In this document: positions 35,496-48,525 of the stretch, piece after piece
Layout of the letters: every line of letters begins with the position of its first letter
Numbering within the stretch: the stretch's first letter is position 1
DNA from: Usnea hakonensis
Lineage: Eukaryota; Ascomycota; Lecanoromycetes; Lecanorales; Parmeliaceae
Length of the DNA stretch: 64,000 nucleotides
Direction of reading: 5' to 3'
Assembly (NCBI GenBank): GCA_013423325.1
Contig: BLJB01000031.1
Location: forward strand, 168,075 to 232,074
Position numbers and translations under genes: made by a program
The notes under the pieces: model-generated
Databases searched by the model: none
What the model was told of the DNA's origin: nothing
The model's input: the letters and a program-made list of their open reading frames with translations, nothing else

Positions 35496-38143
35496 ATGGC
35501 AACCTTGAATTTATCTACCAATGGTCCGTCCATAACGAAAAGCTACCAATCCATCGTTGATGCTCCCACCTCGTCTGGAAACGCCTCTAAGTCCCCAACT
35601 TATGGCATATGGGCCATTTATTCTGTCTCTGCTCCTCTAGCCAATGCCTTTCAGCAAGACATTGGCGGCAAGGAAAGTGTATTGAAAGTACAAAGTACTG
35701 GCGGTGGGCAATGTCTTCGTGGAAGCTGCAGCCGCAGGAGCTGACGCTGCGACAGAGGGTGAGCTAGTCGACCTAATAGATGAGCTTTCTGATGGACGAG
35801 TACAATTTGCCTTTACTAAAGTCAAAGACCCAAATACGATGCTGCCAAAATCCGTTCTCATAGGTTGGTGTGGTGAAGGCGTACCTGAGCGAACGAAGGG
35901 CTATTTTACCAGTCATCTGGCCGCTGTATCCAGAGTGCTCCATGTAGGTAATAGTCATAGTGGGCAAAAATCCAAGAGCTGATGTTGGGCAGGGTTATCA
36001 CGTCCAATTGATTGCTCGCTCAGATCGTGACCTAACGCCAGAGTTGATAGTGAAGAAGGTTTCTGACGCCTCGGGCTCAAGATACTCGGGCGGTGGGCCT
36101 GCCCAAAGTAGCAGCAGCCCTTCACCCCCAATTCCTTCGAAATCAGCTTTCACACCTACGCGCAGTAGTGGTGGGGGTGCCGGCGGCTTCAACCCTCTAG
36201 CTGGATCGCGGGTACGCCCTAGTGCTTCAAAGGATGTAGCTGTTGATGAAGATGGTTGGGGCCAAGATGCACCGCCAGTAACACGGACACAGCTTGAGAA
36301 AGTGCAGTCTTCATACCAGCCAACCAAAGTGAATATGCGTGATCTGAGTTCACAGAGTCCAGAATCCTCTCGCTTCAATGGCACTGGTAGCAACAACAAT
36401 ACACCCACAGACGATGACGTTGTTAGGGGTGGCTACCAGCCCGTTGGAAAAGTGGACATTGCAGCCTTGCGAAGGCAAGCCCAAGAGAAAGGCAATACTA
36501 ATGATGAAAGGCCAAACGTGGTCAAGGGATCCTACGAGCCAGTAGGGAAAGTTGACATCGCTGCAATCAGAGCTCGAGCACAAATACCTGCAGAGGGCGC
36601 CATCTCTCCTCCAAGCCGCCTGTCGCCGACCTCCCTCCAGAATAGTACACAGGTTGAAGAAAAGCAATCTTTCATGAGCCGTTCAGTCCCATTCTCAGCT
36701 TCTGAGCGTCTCACGTCTCTTCCCAAGCCTAAGGTTACCAGTCGCTTCGGGTCTGGTACCTCTTCGTTCACAGGAACCAACGCTCCAAGACCTGGCGGTT
36801 TCGGCTCGGAATCCAAACCTGCCCTTGCTACCCCGGCTGTTGGTGCTGGTAGGACCTTCGCTGACCAAGGTGGAAAGACGCCAGCCCAGTTATGGGCGGA
36901 GAAGAAGGCACGAGAGCGAGGCCTGAGCGGTGCAGACCACGTTCCTCCACCCAGTATTGGAGGGTCTCCATCGCATATTGCGAATCAGAACTCTGGCGAA
37001 TGGAAAAGTGGATACGAGGGGAAGAGCTGGGCCCCTGTGCAGACTACACGAACCGGACAATCCTCCAGTATCTTGGGTCAGCAACGGACAGGACAAGAAG
37101 AAGACGGTCAACCGGAAGCCCCAAACTCTCCAGCCGGCGGTGTTGAAGCCATCCGAGATCGATTCAAAGGTGCACCTCCCATGGGCGCGTCGAACGTAGG
37201 CTCTGGGGTATCCGCCCCCAGTCCACCTCCCCTTGATACGTCTAGTAAGCCCAATGCAGGCCACGGAATCCCGATTCCAGGACTCGCAATCCGACAGTCC
37301 CATCAAGAAAATGAGGATAAGGTAGCAGCACCACAAATGCCCACACCGCCTGCGCAGCCTCCTAGAAGTCCAACTCCACCAACGCCGCCCAGCATGGATT
37401 CAGGATCTCCCATCCGGGTTGCCATGCCTGTTAGCCGAGGTCATAAGGCGCAAGAGGTTGAAGACGCACGTGAAGAGCAACTCTCACCTCCACCAGCAAT
37501 GCCTGCACGCTCCCTTGCCCAGGCCATTCCGCGAGAGGAAGATCTCACTGAAGAGCCGACCGGGCATGACCCTGCTCGTGATGCCGGTGAAGCTGCCGCT
37601 GCGGCGTCGTTCGATGAGGGAGCAGTTGAGGCTGCACAACACGGGGCTCATGAAACTGAAAAACGTGCGCTTGTGCAGTATGACTACGAGAAGGCCGAGG
37701 ACAATGAATTGGAATTAAAGGAAGGCGAGTATGTCACGAACATTGACATGGTTGATGATGATTGGTGGATGGGTCACAATTCACGAGGTGAAACTGGACT
37801 ATTTCCCAGCAACTACGTCGAGCTCATAGAGGGAAACGGAGACGAGGGTGGACATACAAGCCACCAGGCTGAAGTTGAACTTGACGAGAAAGCTGCTGGC
37901 ACTGCTGAGACCGGTCAGCGTGTTACGGCTACGGCGCTCTATGAGTACGAGGCTGCAGAAGGAAATGAGCTGGGTTTTCCCGAAAATGCCAAGATCACGG
38001 GAGTAGTGAGTCATAAGGTAACGAAGGAAGCCATTTTAGAGCTAATAATTTGCTAGGAATTTCCAGACGAAGACTGGTGGTCTGGCGAGTATGGAGGGCG
38101 GCAGGGTCTTTTCCCCTCTAACTACGTGCTGCTGGACGAATGA
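35496..38143 (+). CDS. abp1: Actin-binding protein Abp1 (drebrin-like)
   Basis: Cortical actin-patch protein that binds F-actin and recruits endocytic partners. Exons 35496-35703, 35756-35943, 35993-38005 and 38057-38143 join in frame to 831 residues. An ADF-homology domain fills about residues 1-165, with LIGWCGEGVPERTKGYF and VLHGYHVQLIARSD split by introns. The central part is Pro/Ser-rich and holds three copies of a short motif, SYxPxxKVDIAA(I/L)R-like, near residues 238, 279 and 311, plus an acidic patch and polyproline. Two C-terminal SH3 domains follow: about 691-745 (ALVQYDYE... GLFPSNYVEL) and 775-831 (ATALYEYE... GLFPSNYVLL), the second interrupted by the last intron. It is the last gene before the repeat island: its stop lies about 310 bp from the first LTR fragment. 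Confidence 0.94.
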
Positions 38144-38452
38144 TGTGAGAGAAAAACATCCCGAGAGACTACTAATCAACTTAAGAGACTTGATACATCT
38201 CATAAGGGCTGTTCGTTGTAGTCCTTCTGGGCGTACCTCATTACGGTACTAGAATACTTACCTTAGCGAAAGGCTATGGGGGCTTTGAACCGTTATTACA
38301 CCGAATCCTAAATTGGGACTAGTAGTATACGGGTTTGTCAAAATGTACAGTAGTTGTATTAACTTTGGAACTCTATAAAGGAAAGCCAGACTGTCGAAGT
38401 GGGTCAGGTAACTTCGTCACGTGACTCCACTTTTATCACCCCCCTTCGAGCG
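38144..38452. other. Gene/repeat-island transition
   Basis: Short normal-composition flank containing the ABP1 3' end. It has TAACTTCGTCACGTGAC (about 38409-38425), a motif also present inside the copia LTR family, and an AAATTGGGACTAG motif (38310-38322) that recurs inside the island at about 39067-39078. Confidence 0.5.
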
Positions 38453-38591
38453 TGTCAGGATAGGCAAGTAAGCCGAGTCACGTAACGTAGTCACGTGACT
38501 TAGCGTCTTAGCATTTCATTAATAGTCTTATATATTTCTAGCTTCTTAGAAATTATTTAATAAAATTAACAAGTATTCTATATATTATTAA
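38453..38591 (-). repeat. Degraded LTR related to the copia LTR (inverted)
   Basis: Starting TGTCAGGATAGG and continuing through GAGTCACGTAACGTAGTCACGTGAC and ATTAATAGTCTTATATATTTCT, this matches the reverse complement of the copia LTRs at 53,665 and 61,061 over nearly their full ~146 bp, with many transitions and small differences. No internal region follows, so it is a solo or truncated LTR. Confidence 0.75.
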
Positions 38592-38617
38592 AATAGATAA
38601 CTTAGCTAAGTTATATA

Positions 38618-38666
38618 AATTCGTTACGTACTTAGTATCTTAGTATTTTATAAATAGTTTTATATA
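38618..38666 (-). repeat. Fragment of the same LTR family
   Basis: TTCGTTACGTACTTAGTATC followed by TTAGTATTTTATAAATAG matches the middle of the reversed copia LTR. It is short and RIP-mutated. Confidence 0.55.
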
Positions 38667-38669
38667 ATT

Positions 38670-38775
38670 TATTAAAAGTAGATATGTAGAATATTTATTA
38701 ATTTCTTAATTAATTTATAGAAGTATAAGAAATATATAAGACTATTTATAAAATACTAAAGCGCTAAAGTTATTC
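38670..38775 (+). repeat. Truncated LTR of the same family, plus orientation
   Basis: Begins TATTAAAAGTAGATATGTAG and continues through ATAAGACTATTTATAAAATA and GCGCTAAAGTTA, the first ~105 bp of the copia LTR in plus orientation. Together with 38453-38591 it forms an inverted pair at the island edge. Confidence 0.7.
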
Positions 38776-39308
38776 TTATAAATAACTTAAGAAGAGTAAA
38801 GTATAAAAGTTATTAAATTTACTAAGTCTAAGAAGTCTATTTAAGTAAATACTAAGAGTAAATAAACGCTAAGAGATTTACTTAGTAAGAGCTAGTAAAT
38901 AAAGGCTAAGTATAATACTAAAGAAGTAATAATACTATAATAATCTCCCCCGAATAGAAAAAATTACTTCTACGCCCTCTATTATAGCTACCGCAGGCCT
39001 TATATATTAAAGGCTACCGTAGGTAGCCCTATAGCTCTTACTTCTTCCATTATTACACTAAGTCCCAATTGGGACTAGCACTAATATATATATATAAATA
39101 GAGGTTATATTTACTTAGACTTATATTTACTTAATTTATTTACTTTATATATAATAGATCTATATAAATAATAGACTTGTTCTATTTACTCTTTACTACT
39201 ACTATAATAAGTAGTAATAATATTAAGTCGATCTCTATTACTAGCCTTTTATAGTACTAGACTAGGTCCTACTATACTATTATTATTATAGTATTATTAC
39301 TTCCGCTA
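38776..39308. other. RIP-mutated AT-rich sequence left of gypsy element 1
   Basis: AT-rich DNA with little CA/TG. Less mutated patches near 38945-39079 include CTACCGCAGGCC and the 14-bp palindrome GTCCCAATTGGGAC (about 39063-39076). It ends in the CGCTA target duplication (39304-39308). It may be the left part of the host gypsy element, but I see no coding relic to prove it. Confidence 0.5.
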
Positions 39309-39468
39309 TATAATAGTAGATCCAAATAATGGAATTATGGTTGTGATGTGTAAAAGTAATAAATGAATCTATCTGAAAGTAAATATAAGAAGTAAATGCT
39401 AAGTGCTAAGACTTAGTAAATTAATAAGAGTTATAGTAATACTAAGGCTCTAAAATACTATTATAATA
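39309..39468 (-). repeat. Gypsy element 1 LTR, left copy
   Basis: 160 bp. Its left part (to about 39410) keeps many TG dinucleotides, such as GGTTGTGATGTG, while the right part is mutated (ACTATTATAATA where the other copy has ACTACCGTAACA). Element orientation follows the pol relics. Confidence 0.88.
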
Positions 39469-42129
39469 ATATCCCGTAAATATAAAAATATCTAAGTCCT
39501 ATAGATATATAGTAAGAGATATAATAATATAGTAAAAGTTATAGTAATAGATTATAAGATTTATAAGACGACTTATAAGGCCCCTATATTAAGAGTCTAT
39601 TTCGACCTCTATAATAGTACTAGAAATAGTAAATCCGTCTCTATCTCTTATATTAATAAAGCGGTATACGAAGCCTTTAGTAGAAGGCTTAATAGATATA
39701 TAGTAAATATAGTAATATATAATATAGTGAAAAGATATATTAGTAGGCTATTAAAGCCTTCTATAAAAGGCTTCCTAATCGATATATAATAGAATAGTAT
39801 TACTATTAAAGCCTTTTATAGAAGATTTATTAGATAGAGTATATTATAGTAGTAATAGTACTATAGTAGACTATATTATAGTAATAATAATAAGATATTT
39901 TAGGAAGCTTTATTAACGGTTACGAATAAAAATTGTATATATTAAAAGGATACTTACTAGATTAATAAAGCTCTTATTATTTATTTATCTTTATTATAAT
40001 CTAAACTATTATATTACTAGTCTATTATTTCTAGCTTAATATATCTTACCTTTAAAATTATTAACGAGGTCTATAGTATTTCTAAGCTACGCTTTAATAT
40101 ACTATTTATTATATATAGAGCTCTATCTCTTCTATCTTATAAGATATCTCTCTCTCTACTTTACTATAATATATTCGACTTCCTATAATTTATATATATT
40201 AGTATTATCTTTAATAAATATAGAGTTAGACTATTCTAATAGAGGATATTAATACGGATCTAGATCTAAAGGTATAGGCTCTAGTATAGTAATACTAATA
40301 ACTAGATATATATACTAATATATTAGTAAGTTAAGTTTATAGGCGAGATTATCGATTCTACTTAATATTTTAAAGGGTCTAGTATACTACTATTCTAATT
40401 TCCTTATAATAGTAGTATTACTAGGTATATTATATCTTTTATAGAGTTTTAGAAAGATAGATTATTCTTCTTTAAGTATAAGCGGCTTATAATATCTATT
40501 ATAGTAATACTTAAAGCTTATATTTATAAAGGCTAATATATTAGTTATACTAATTTATACTATAGAAAGATTTAAATTAGATATAATAGAGATAAGATTA
40601 AGAGGCTAATTTAATTTAAAGCTATAATTAGTCTTATTAGCTAATAGATTAATAGTAGTAGATATACTAGAGTTAATAATAGACTAAATATATAATAGGA
40701 TCCTCGATTACTATTTAGGATAATCTAAGGTAGCTATAAAGTATTATAATATAATTTCTATAATTTAATTAATTCTCTTACTCTATTTATCGATCTAGAG
40801 ATAATAGATAGTAGAATATAGAAACTTAATATAGAGCTTCTTAAATAATATAGTCTATAGATCTAATAGGAACTTTAAATTCTAATCTAAAAAAATTATT
40901 TTAGATAGTTTCTAGTTATCTATTTCTAATTACTCGAGTAATATAGTAGCCTATTTAATTATTGTTTATATTATTTTTCTAGATATTATTATATTCCTTT
41001 TATTAAACTTATATATAATTAATATAACTATATTAAACCTTTTAATTAAGATTAAAAAGGCTAGAATAAAGTCTATTATAAGAGTATAAAATAGTATTAG
41101 AGGACTATAGATTAGTTATATATTACTATATAAAGTATAATATCGTATTTAGTAAACTAAATAAGTTAGATAATATTTTAAATAATCTTATAGATATCTA
41201 GATAGCCCTCTAATATACTATAATCGTATTACTCTTTTATAATAGTATATAAATTCTAGATAACCCTCTATAATATAGATTATATCTAGTATATCCTTAA
41301 TTATTAATTATAATATATATAAACGTCTAACTCTAGTAGCTTTATCGACGTAGTAGATTAGATAATTAGGAGACTTATTAGGTATCTTAATTAAGAATAT
41401 AATAGTTATAGAAGGCTTTAGTAACTTAAAAAGCTTTTATAAGTTAAATTTTAATATTCTAATAATAATAGCTAGAGTCTCTATAGATCTAATATAAGAT
41501 TTTAAGGTAGTTATAGTAGGCCTCTATTATAGTATTTTAATAATAATTACGTAAGTCTCTATCGGAGGCTTCGTAGAGATTATAAAATATTATAAAGGTT
41601 TAATTAAAGATTTAGTTATAGAAGCCTTCTATAACTAGTATTATATAATCGGGGCTTATATTACTATAAAGAGAGCTTTCGGAGTTATAATTATAAAAGT
41701 ATAAAAGATATTACGAGATCTCTAAGGCCTATTATAGCCTCTTATAGTATTAGGAGGTACTATAATAATAGCTTCTAGAGCTATATTATAAGGCATATCT
41801 ATAATTATAGAAGGTATCTTAATATTATTAGGAGTATTATTTATAACCGCGGGTAATAAGGCTTCTACTATAGTCTCCCCCTATATAAAAGGGAGCTTAA
41901 TATTTTCGTCTTTAAAAAATATTCTCTTTTTATCCTTAGAGTATAATATAGTAAGAACTTTCTTCTAGGCGGGGTTAGTATTATATCTTTTAGCTACCCT
42001 TTACTTAAACTTATTAATTATATTAACTAAGGTAGTAGTATATATATAATATAAAATATTAGCTAGAGCGTATAATATATTAAATTTTAAATATTATAGT
42101 AGAGTATTATTATAATTATTATTAGCTAG

Positions 42130-43350
42130 TCTTAAAAATATATTAAGGACTATATTACTCTTTTTAGATTTATAATATATATTAAGATTAAAAGTCTAAA
42201 GGTACTAAAATATCCTAATAAGTCTTAAATTTAATTATAATATAGAAATAATATTAAGTAAGAATTACTTAACTATATTAATAATTATTAAATAGTTAAT
42301 AAAGATAATAATCTTATATCTACTTAATTTAATTAGATAGTAGATCTTCTAGATAGTCTATATTAATATAATAATTTCTAGCTCTATAGGCTAGTAATTT
42401 ACCTCTATAATAATAAATAGATAACTTAAAAATATAATAGAACGTATTTTTTTTTATCTCTTAATAGTATATACTATAGTTATTAACTTATTAGGATTTA
42501 AATTACTATAAGGTTCTATTTTACTATTATAATAAATAATAACTCTAAACCCGAACTCCTTTAATATATTTATATTAATATAAAGGACCTTATTAGATAA
42601 GAAATAAATTAAATAAAAAGGTTTACTAAATAAGCTCTATAAGGTAGTAAAAGACTCTAGCTCTATTACTATAGACTCTATTAGGCGAGTAGTAGTAGAA
42701 AAAGTCTTTCGCTTATAGCTACCCTTTAAAGATAGCTTTAATAGCTCTATCTTTTAATTCTAGAGTAGTTTAATAATTTATATATATTATATAATATAGT
42801 TATATAAGTAGTTAATTATCTCTAGATATATTTTTAATATTCGAAAAGTCTATAAAAATTAAAGCTTACTAATAATAGTAAGGTACTACTTAAGAGTTAA
42901 GAGATTAAAGGAGTTAACTTATTACCTTAATAACTATATATTAAGGTAACTAAGAAAAGACTTAATAGACTTAAATATAATACTTATATATAAAAAAAGT
43001 ATAAAGATCTAATATACATATATTAGATATTTTTCTAATATTTTTAAAAATATAATAATATTATTTATATATTCTTTTACGAAGTCCTTAAAGTTATAAA
43101 ATAAATAATTAATCTACTACTAGATATAGATAGATAAATTATAGTAGTCTATAAATAGTATATTAAAGATCTTTTAACCTCTATAAATAATTATTATCTA
43201 TTTATACTAGTCTAATAGATATACCCTTTATTAGTAGAAGAAAGCGGTACTATTAATATAGGTTATAAAGTAATAACTAGATATTAGGGTAATAATATCG
43301 TCTTATAAAAATAAGAGGTAAATATTCTAAATTAATATCTAGTTTAATAT
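42130..43350 (-). pseudogene. Gypsy pol relic: reverse transcriptase and RNase H
   Basis: Minus-strand translation shows the RT active-site region as EYINNIIIF (about 43060-43090; the two Asp codons of the usual DD pair are mutated to Asn), then a KLQFLKTFRILKIYLEIT stretch typical of fungal gypsy RT-RNase H linkers, then GPLYINI...EFGFRVIIY (about 42600-42530) and further RNase H segments such as LNLRLIRIF. Many in-frame stops are present. This is a non-functional relic. Confidence 0.8.
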
Positions 43351-46300
43351 TTAAATATTTATTATAAGTTATCCTTTATCTTTACTATCTACTATTTTAT
43401 AGACTATAAAGATAGGTTAATAAAAGGGTATAATATATTTAATATATTTAAAATATCTCTAAACTTAAAGTTTATTAAAGACTCTATTAATAATAGTATA
43501 ATCCTTAATATCTAGATAGTAGACTTTCGACTTTTCTATAATTTTAGATTTTTAGTCTAGATATAATAAGATCCTTATCTAGTCTTTTTATAATAAATTA
43601 ATAATATCTCCCTTATCGTACTATAGCTCTACGAATTTATTAATAATTATAATAAGCTTTATAATATCCTTATTAATACTATAGACTATTATTCTATTTA
43701 ATAAAATAATCTTATAAGGGGTATTTATAGAAAGCTTTTAAAGGCGATTTATAGAAGCCTATTATAGCTCCCTAATAGAGTTATTTAAAGGCTTTTTAAA
43801 TTTAGTTATAATAGGCTCTAAAGGCTTCTATAATATATCTACTAATTAAGTAAAAGCTTTCTCGCTCTATAAAGCTATATAGACTTATTTAGAAAGCTTA
43901 ATAGCTAGATTAGCTTCTTATAACGAGATATAGTAGTATCTATTAACTTTAATATTTATAATAAATCTAATTCGAAGCCTTCTAAGGAGGCTAATAGAGT
44001 TATTAGAGTTATTCCTAATAAATACTATATAGAAAGACGAGTTAACTAGATATCTATCTACTAATTTAAATATATAGTTTCTAGTAAGTAGATTAAGATT
44101 ATATTACTCTATTAGGATCGCGAAGTAAGATTTAGTAGAAATAATAATAGGCTTTTTAAATATAATATCTTACTTAATAAAAGGCCTCGTTAATATTACT
44201 ATAAGATTAAATATAGTACGATAGCTACTAATATAGCTAGTATATATAAAGATAATTAAGTTAATATCTTCTAAAGCTAGAATATCTATTCTAATAAATA
44301 TCTTTATTTTAAAATTATTAACTATAAAAGCGGGATACTAGATTAAGGCGTTAATAGTCTAACTATTATACCTTTCTAATATATAAATATCTAGATTAAT
44401 ATATTCTATAATAGAGTAGTAGCTAGATCCGATTTTATATACTATAAATAGTAAATCTTTTCTAAAAATAGTATACTTTAATAGCTATAATTTTAGAAAG
44501 CTATAATCTATAAGGGTAATAGAGTATTTAGTATTCTAATAAACTATTTCTATTATAATAGTAGGGCTTAATTTTACTATAATATATAAGTAGTAGTATA
44601 ATTATAATAAATATCTAGAAGTAGATTATAATATAGACTTTTTAGCTTTTAACTTAATAATCTTAATAGTACTATAAATATAATTAATAAAGGCTTTAGA
44701 AGTTAATTTTTAATTTATAATAGTAATCTTAGAAGTTATTTTTTTAGAAGTAGAAGTCGGTTTTAATTATTAGTAATCCCGACTTCTTAAATATTTATAT
44801 AATAGATTTTTAGATATAAATAATACTTAATAGAAATAATAGGTAAATAATAAAGGCTATAATAGACTAGTAAAATATATATTAAATTAAAATTTATTTT
44901 TCTATAAATAGTAATATAATAGATCTTTATTATTATAGAAGCCTTCTTTAGCTTCCTCGTTATTATAATCCTTATTAATATTACCTTTATTAGAATTATT
45001 AGGATACTACTCTTTTATATTTTCGCCTTAGTAAACTATAATATAAGGGTAGTTACGAAAGGCTTTATAAGGCCTCTAAGGTTTTTAAGATCTATTATAG
45101 CCTCTTATAACTATATTATTAAAGTTTTCTATTAGCTCTTACTTTATATATTTACCCTATTATAGTACTTTATTAAAATAAGTCTAAATACTATATCCTT
45201 AATCTATTTAAGCTACTTAAGACTACCGATTTATATTTAAAAGTAGTAATAGAGCCTATAGAGTATTACTATTACTCTAATATAAATAATTACTTTAATA
45301 ACTATTCTAGTATAGCTATCTATATTAATATAGAGGATATTAATACTAATAGAAAGTAAGCTAATAAGCTAGTATAAAAGGTTATAATAGAACCTAATAT
45401 ATCTCCTATAGTTTATTAGACTAGTACTATAATTATTTACCTCTATTATTACTTCTATTAATTTATAAGATTTAATAAAGACTTCTATTATCTAACTCGT
45501 TTTATATAATATTGTAAAAGACGTTTTACTTAGTATCTAGCTAATTAAAAAAGCTAGTAAAAATAGTAGTTATAGTAGACTCTACTAGATAGATTCGGAA
45601 TTTAAAGTATATCTTAATATAGATAAATAATAATTAATTATATAATAATAATTTTATAGCCTTAATATAATAAATAATATTTTATATATAGGCCCGTAGG
45701 GTATATTTATTCTTAATATTATATAACGAGTAGATATAATAATTTAATATATTCTATATATTAGGACCTTTCTCTTTAAATCTATTAATAATTATAATAT
45801 ATTATTAATCTATTAAGGCGTTATAAAGTAAATCCTTTTTAAGCTTATTAAGCTTAGTAGAGTACTAAATTAAGATACTACTATATAGAGCTTAAATAAT
45901 TATTAGTCTTATATTAATATTAGAGTAAGTCTTAATAAGATCTTTAAGATAATTAATCTAAATAAATATATCTTAATAGTAGATATATTATCTAATACTA
46001 ATAATAGCCTTATTATATTTACTCTTATAGTCTAGGTCGAAGTATTCTAAATCTTTAATATATATCTTACTATAAGTCTTAGATAATATAGGCTATAATA
46101 AAATAGTCTATATAGATTATAATACTATCTATACTATAGGCTATTATTATATAATATTATAAAGGTTATTTTTTAGGACCCTTATATTATCTCGAATTAT
46201 CTAATATATAGCTTATAAGATCTCGAGATCTACTATTAGAGCCGGCTAGCTATTTTATTAATCTATATTGGCTATATTAGAAGGCTCTAATAGAGTAGTA

Positions 46301-47103
46301 TTAGAGGCTATACGAGGTATAGTAGAAGTACTAGATACGGGTATAATAACTAGATCTAGGGTACTAGAGCCGTCTCTAGTAGTAATAAAAGATAGAGGCT
46401 ATAATAGTAGCTCTCTAAAGTCTCTTATTACTATATTAAATTATCTAAGAGCGTTTTAAAAAGTAGACTTATTAATAGCCTAGAATAGTAGCTAGAATAG
46501 ATCGAGTAACTAGGATCGTACTCGTATATAATAATCTTAATTAGATAGTATTTATTACGGTAGTACCGGTTTAAGAATAAGGGTTATAATATAGTATATA
46601 TAGAAAGTAGTCGAGTATTTAATTAATTATAAATAAAGATAATTAGTATTAGTAAATTTAATAATCTCGTAGATAATAGTTAGAGTAGTAGTATCTATTA
46701 TAATAGTACTACTCTCGACTTATAGTTAGTAGGCTAGCTTAACGGCTAAAAGAGTAATTAGATTATAGTAAAAGAGTCTAAAAAGGCTATAGGTAGCCTA
46801 TAGTAGCCTTCCTTAGACGAGTCTATAGAGGCTATTAATAGATATAATACTATAAAAGAGTCTAAAAAGGAAGAAGAGGATACTTATAAAAGGCTTTAGT
46901 AAGATATAAGAGATGATTAAGTATCTATAAAAGGCTTTAGTAGGCCTTTAAAGGGTATAGAGTTAAAAAAAGGGTAGCGGAAGTAGAGATAAAATAATAA
47001 TATAATTAATAAATCTAGTAATATAATTACGTCTAGTAGATCTAGTTACCGTAGCTAATCGTATAGTAGCTTTATATAAACGGATTAGGGGTTACTACTA
47101 TTT

Positions 47104-47263
47104 TATAATAGTAGATCTAAATAATAGAATTATAGTTATAATATATAAAAGTAATAAATAAATCTATCTAAAAGTAAATATAAGAAGTAAATACTAAGTG
47201 CCAAGACTTAGTGAATTAACAAGAGCTATAGTAATATTAAGGCTCTAAGATACTACCGTAACA
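47104..47263 (-). repeat. Gypsy element 1 LTR, right copy
   Basis: 160 bp, same length as the left copy. Here the left part is RIP-mutated (AGTTATAATATAT) and the right part keeps CA/TG (AGTGCCAAGACTTAGTG, CCGTAACA). It is followed directly by the CGCTA duplication. Confidence 0.88.
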
Positions 47264-48469
47264 CGCTACTACTCTACTATTACTTTATTACTCTATTATC
47301 TCTACTAAATTTATTTAGTTACTAAAGGCTTTATTTATTAAGTTATTACCTCTATTTAATAATTAGTAATCTATTATTATCTTTAATTAATTTATTACTT
47401 CTTTATATTAGTAGCTACTCTAGCTACCTTATAATCTACCTTATATTCTAACTCGCTAGACCCTCTTATCGGCCGATTATAGGAGGTTACTTTAGAGCCC
47501 TCTATAACTCTTATTAAAATTATATATTAAATTAAAGCTTTCTATAAGGCTACTAATAAGATTTTTAAGATATTATAAAAAGCTAATATTATTATATTAT
47601 ATTTTACTACTAACTACCTACCTATATTCTACTAAAGTAGTTATAACTTAATCTAGTAACTTAGTACTACCTTACTCTATTAGTTAGAATAAAAATATAT
47701 AAAATTTATATTAATTAATTTAAACTTTTCTATAATATATAGTAAATCTTAGAAAGACTCTTATCTATATATAATTCTTTAAATAATACGAGCCTATAGA
47801 TATCTATCTTACTCTAAGCTATACTCTATTAGAATTATTATCGAGATTACTATTAAGATTACTATTAAGATTACTAATTATAATAAATAAAGAAGTAATC
47901 TACTATATTATTAACTTATTAATTTCTATTATAATAGAATAAGTAGTTATATGTTTTATTACTAATACCGCTACTAATATTACTTCTAAAATAATTCTTA
48001 TTATATCGTCTAAGTAGATTATTAATAATTTAGGCTTTTTTAATCTAAACTATAATAATAAGATAATTTATACTAGTACTATAATTAAGTATATAAAAAA
48101 AGATACCTTTTTTTATAATATATATCTCTTTATTAATAGAGCTAAGTAACTCGCTATTATAAAAGGGTCTAAGACTATTTTTAATTTAATTTATAGTTAA
48201 ACTTTTATAGATCTATATTATTCTAGTAGATATCTAAGCTATTTAATAATTAGTATTATTTTACTACTTATAATAATAGCCTTAATAAGTAAGCTAAGTA
48301 ACTTATTAAGCGTTTTAAGTAATCTTCCTTTATTACTATAAAATTATTACTAAAGAAATCTTATATTATATAAGATACTACTATAAAGAGAGAGTCTCGA
48401 GACTTTACTTAATATATACTCCGTACTACTAAAGATATATATTATATAGCTTTGCGAGCTTACTTTCTA

Positions 48470-48525
48470 GAAAGGCCGGATCGGACTAGTCTATAATAAG
48501 ACTAGTATCCGGATCCGCCTTCTAG
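48470..48525. repeat. Imperfect hairpin in the AT-rich island
   Basis: GGATCGGACTAGTC and GACTAGTATCCGGATCC face each other around a short AT loop and form an imperfect stem of about 15 bp. The GC-rich stem is unusual for its surroundings. It may be a coding relic rather than a functional structure. Confidence 0.4.

Larger units (their letters stand above)
39309..47263 (-). mobile_element. Complete but RIP-killed Ty3/gypsy retrotransposon (element 1)
   Basis: A 7,955-bp element bounded by two 160-bp direct repeats (39309-39468, 47104-47263), each flanked on the outside by CGCTA (39304-39308, 47264-47268), a 5-bp target-site duplication. LTR ends are TATAATAGTAG... and ...CCGTAACA, i.e. TG...CA with the first G lost to RIP. 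On the minus strand, degraded but readable reverse transcriptase (about 43350-42830) and RNase H (about 42610-42130) relics are of the Ty3/gypsy type; gag should lie to the right and integrase to the left. There are stops throughout because CAA, CAG and TGG codons became TAA or TAG, so the element is inactive. Confidence 0.88.

Noticed and set aside
863..38143. Secondary-metabolite, Starship or defence gene cluster
   Set aside because: All genes are core cellular functions; no polyketide synthase, NRPS, tyrosine recombinase captain, NLR or toxin gene was seen.
46268..46459. 63-codon open frame in the AT-rich island
   Set aside because: It lies inside RIP-mutated gypsy element 1, on the strand opposite the element, without family features; a gap between stops rather than a gene.
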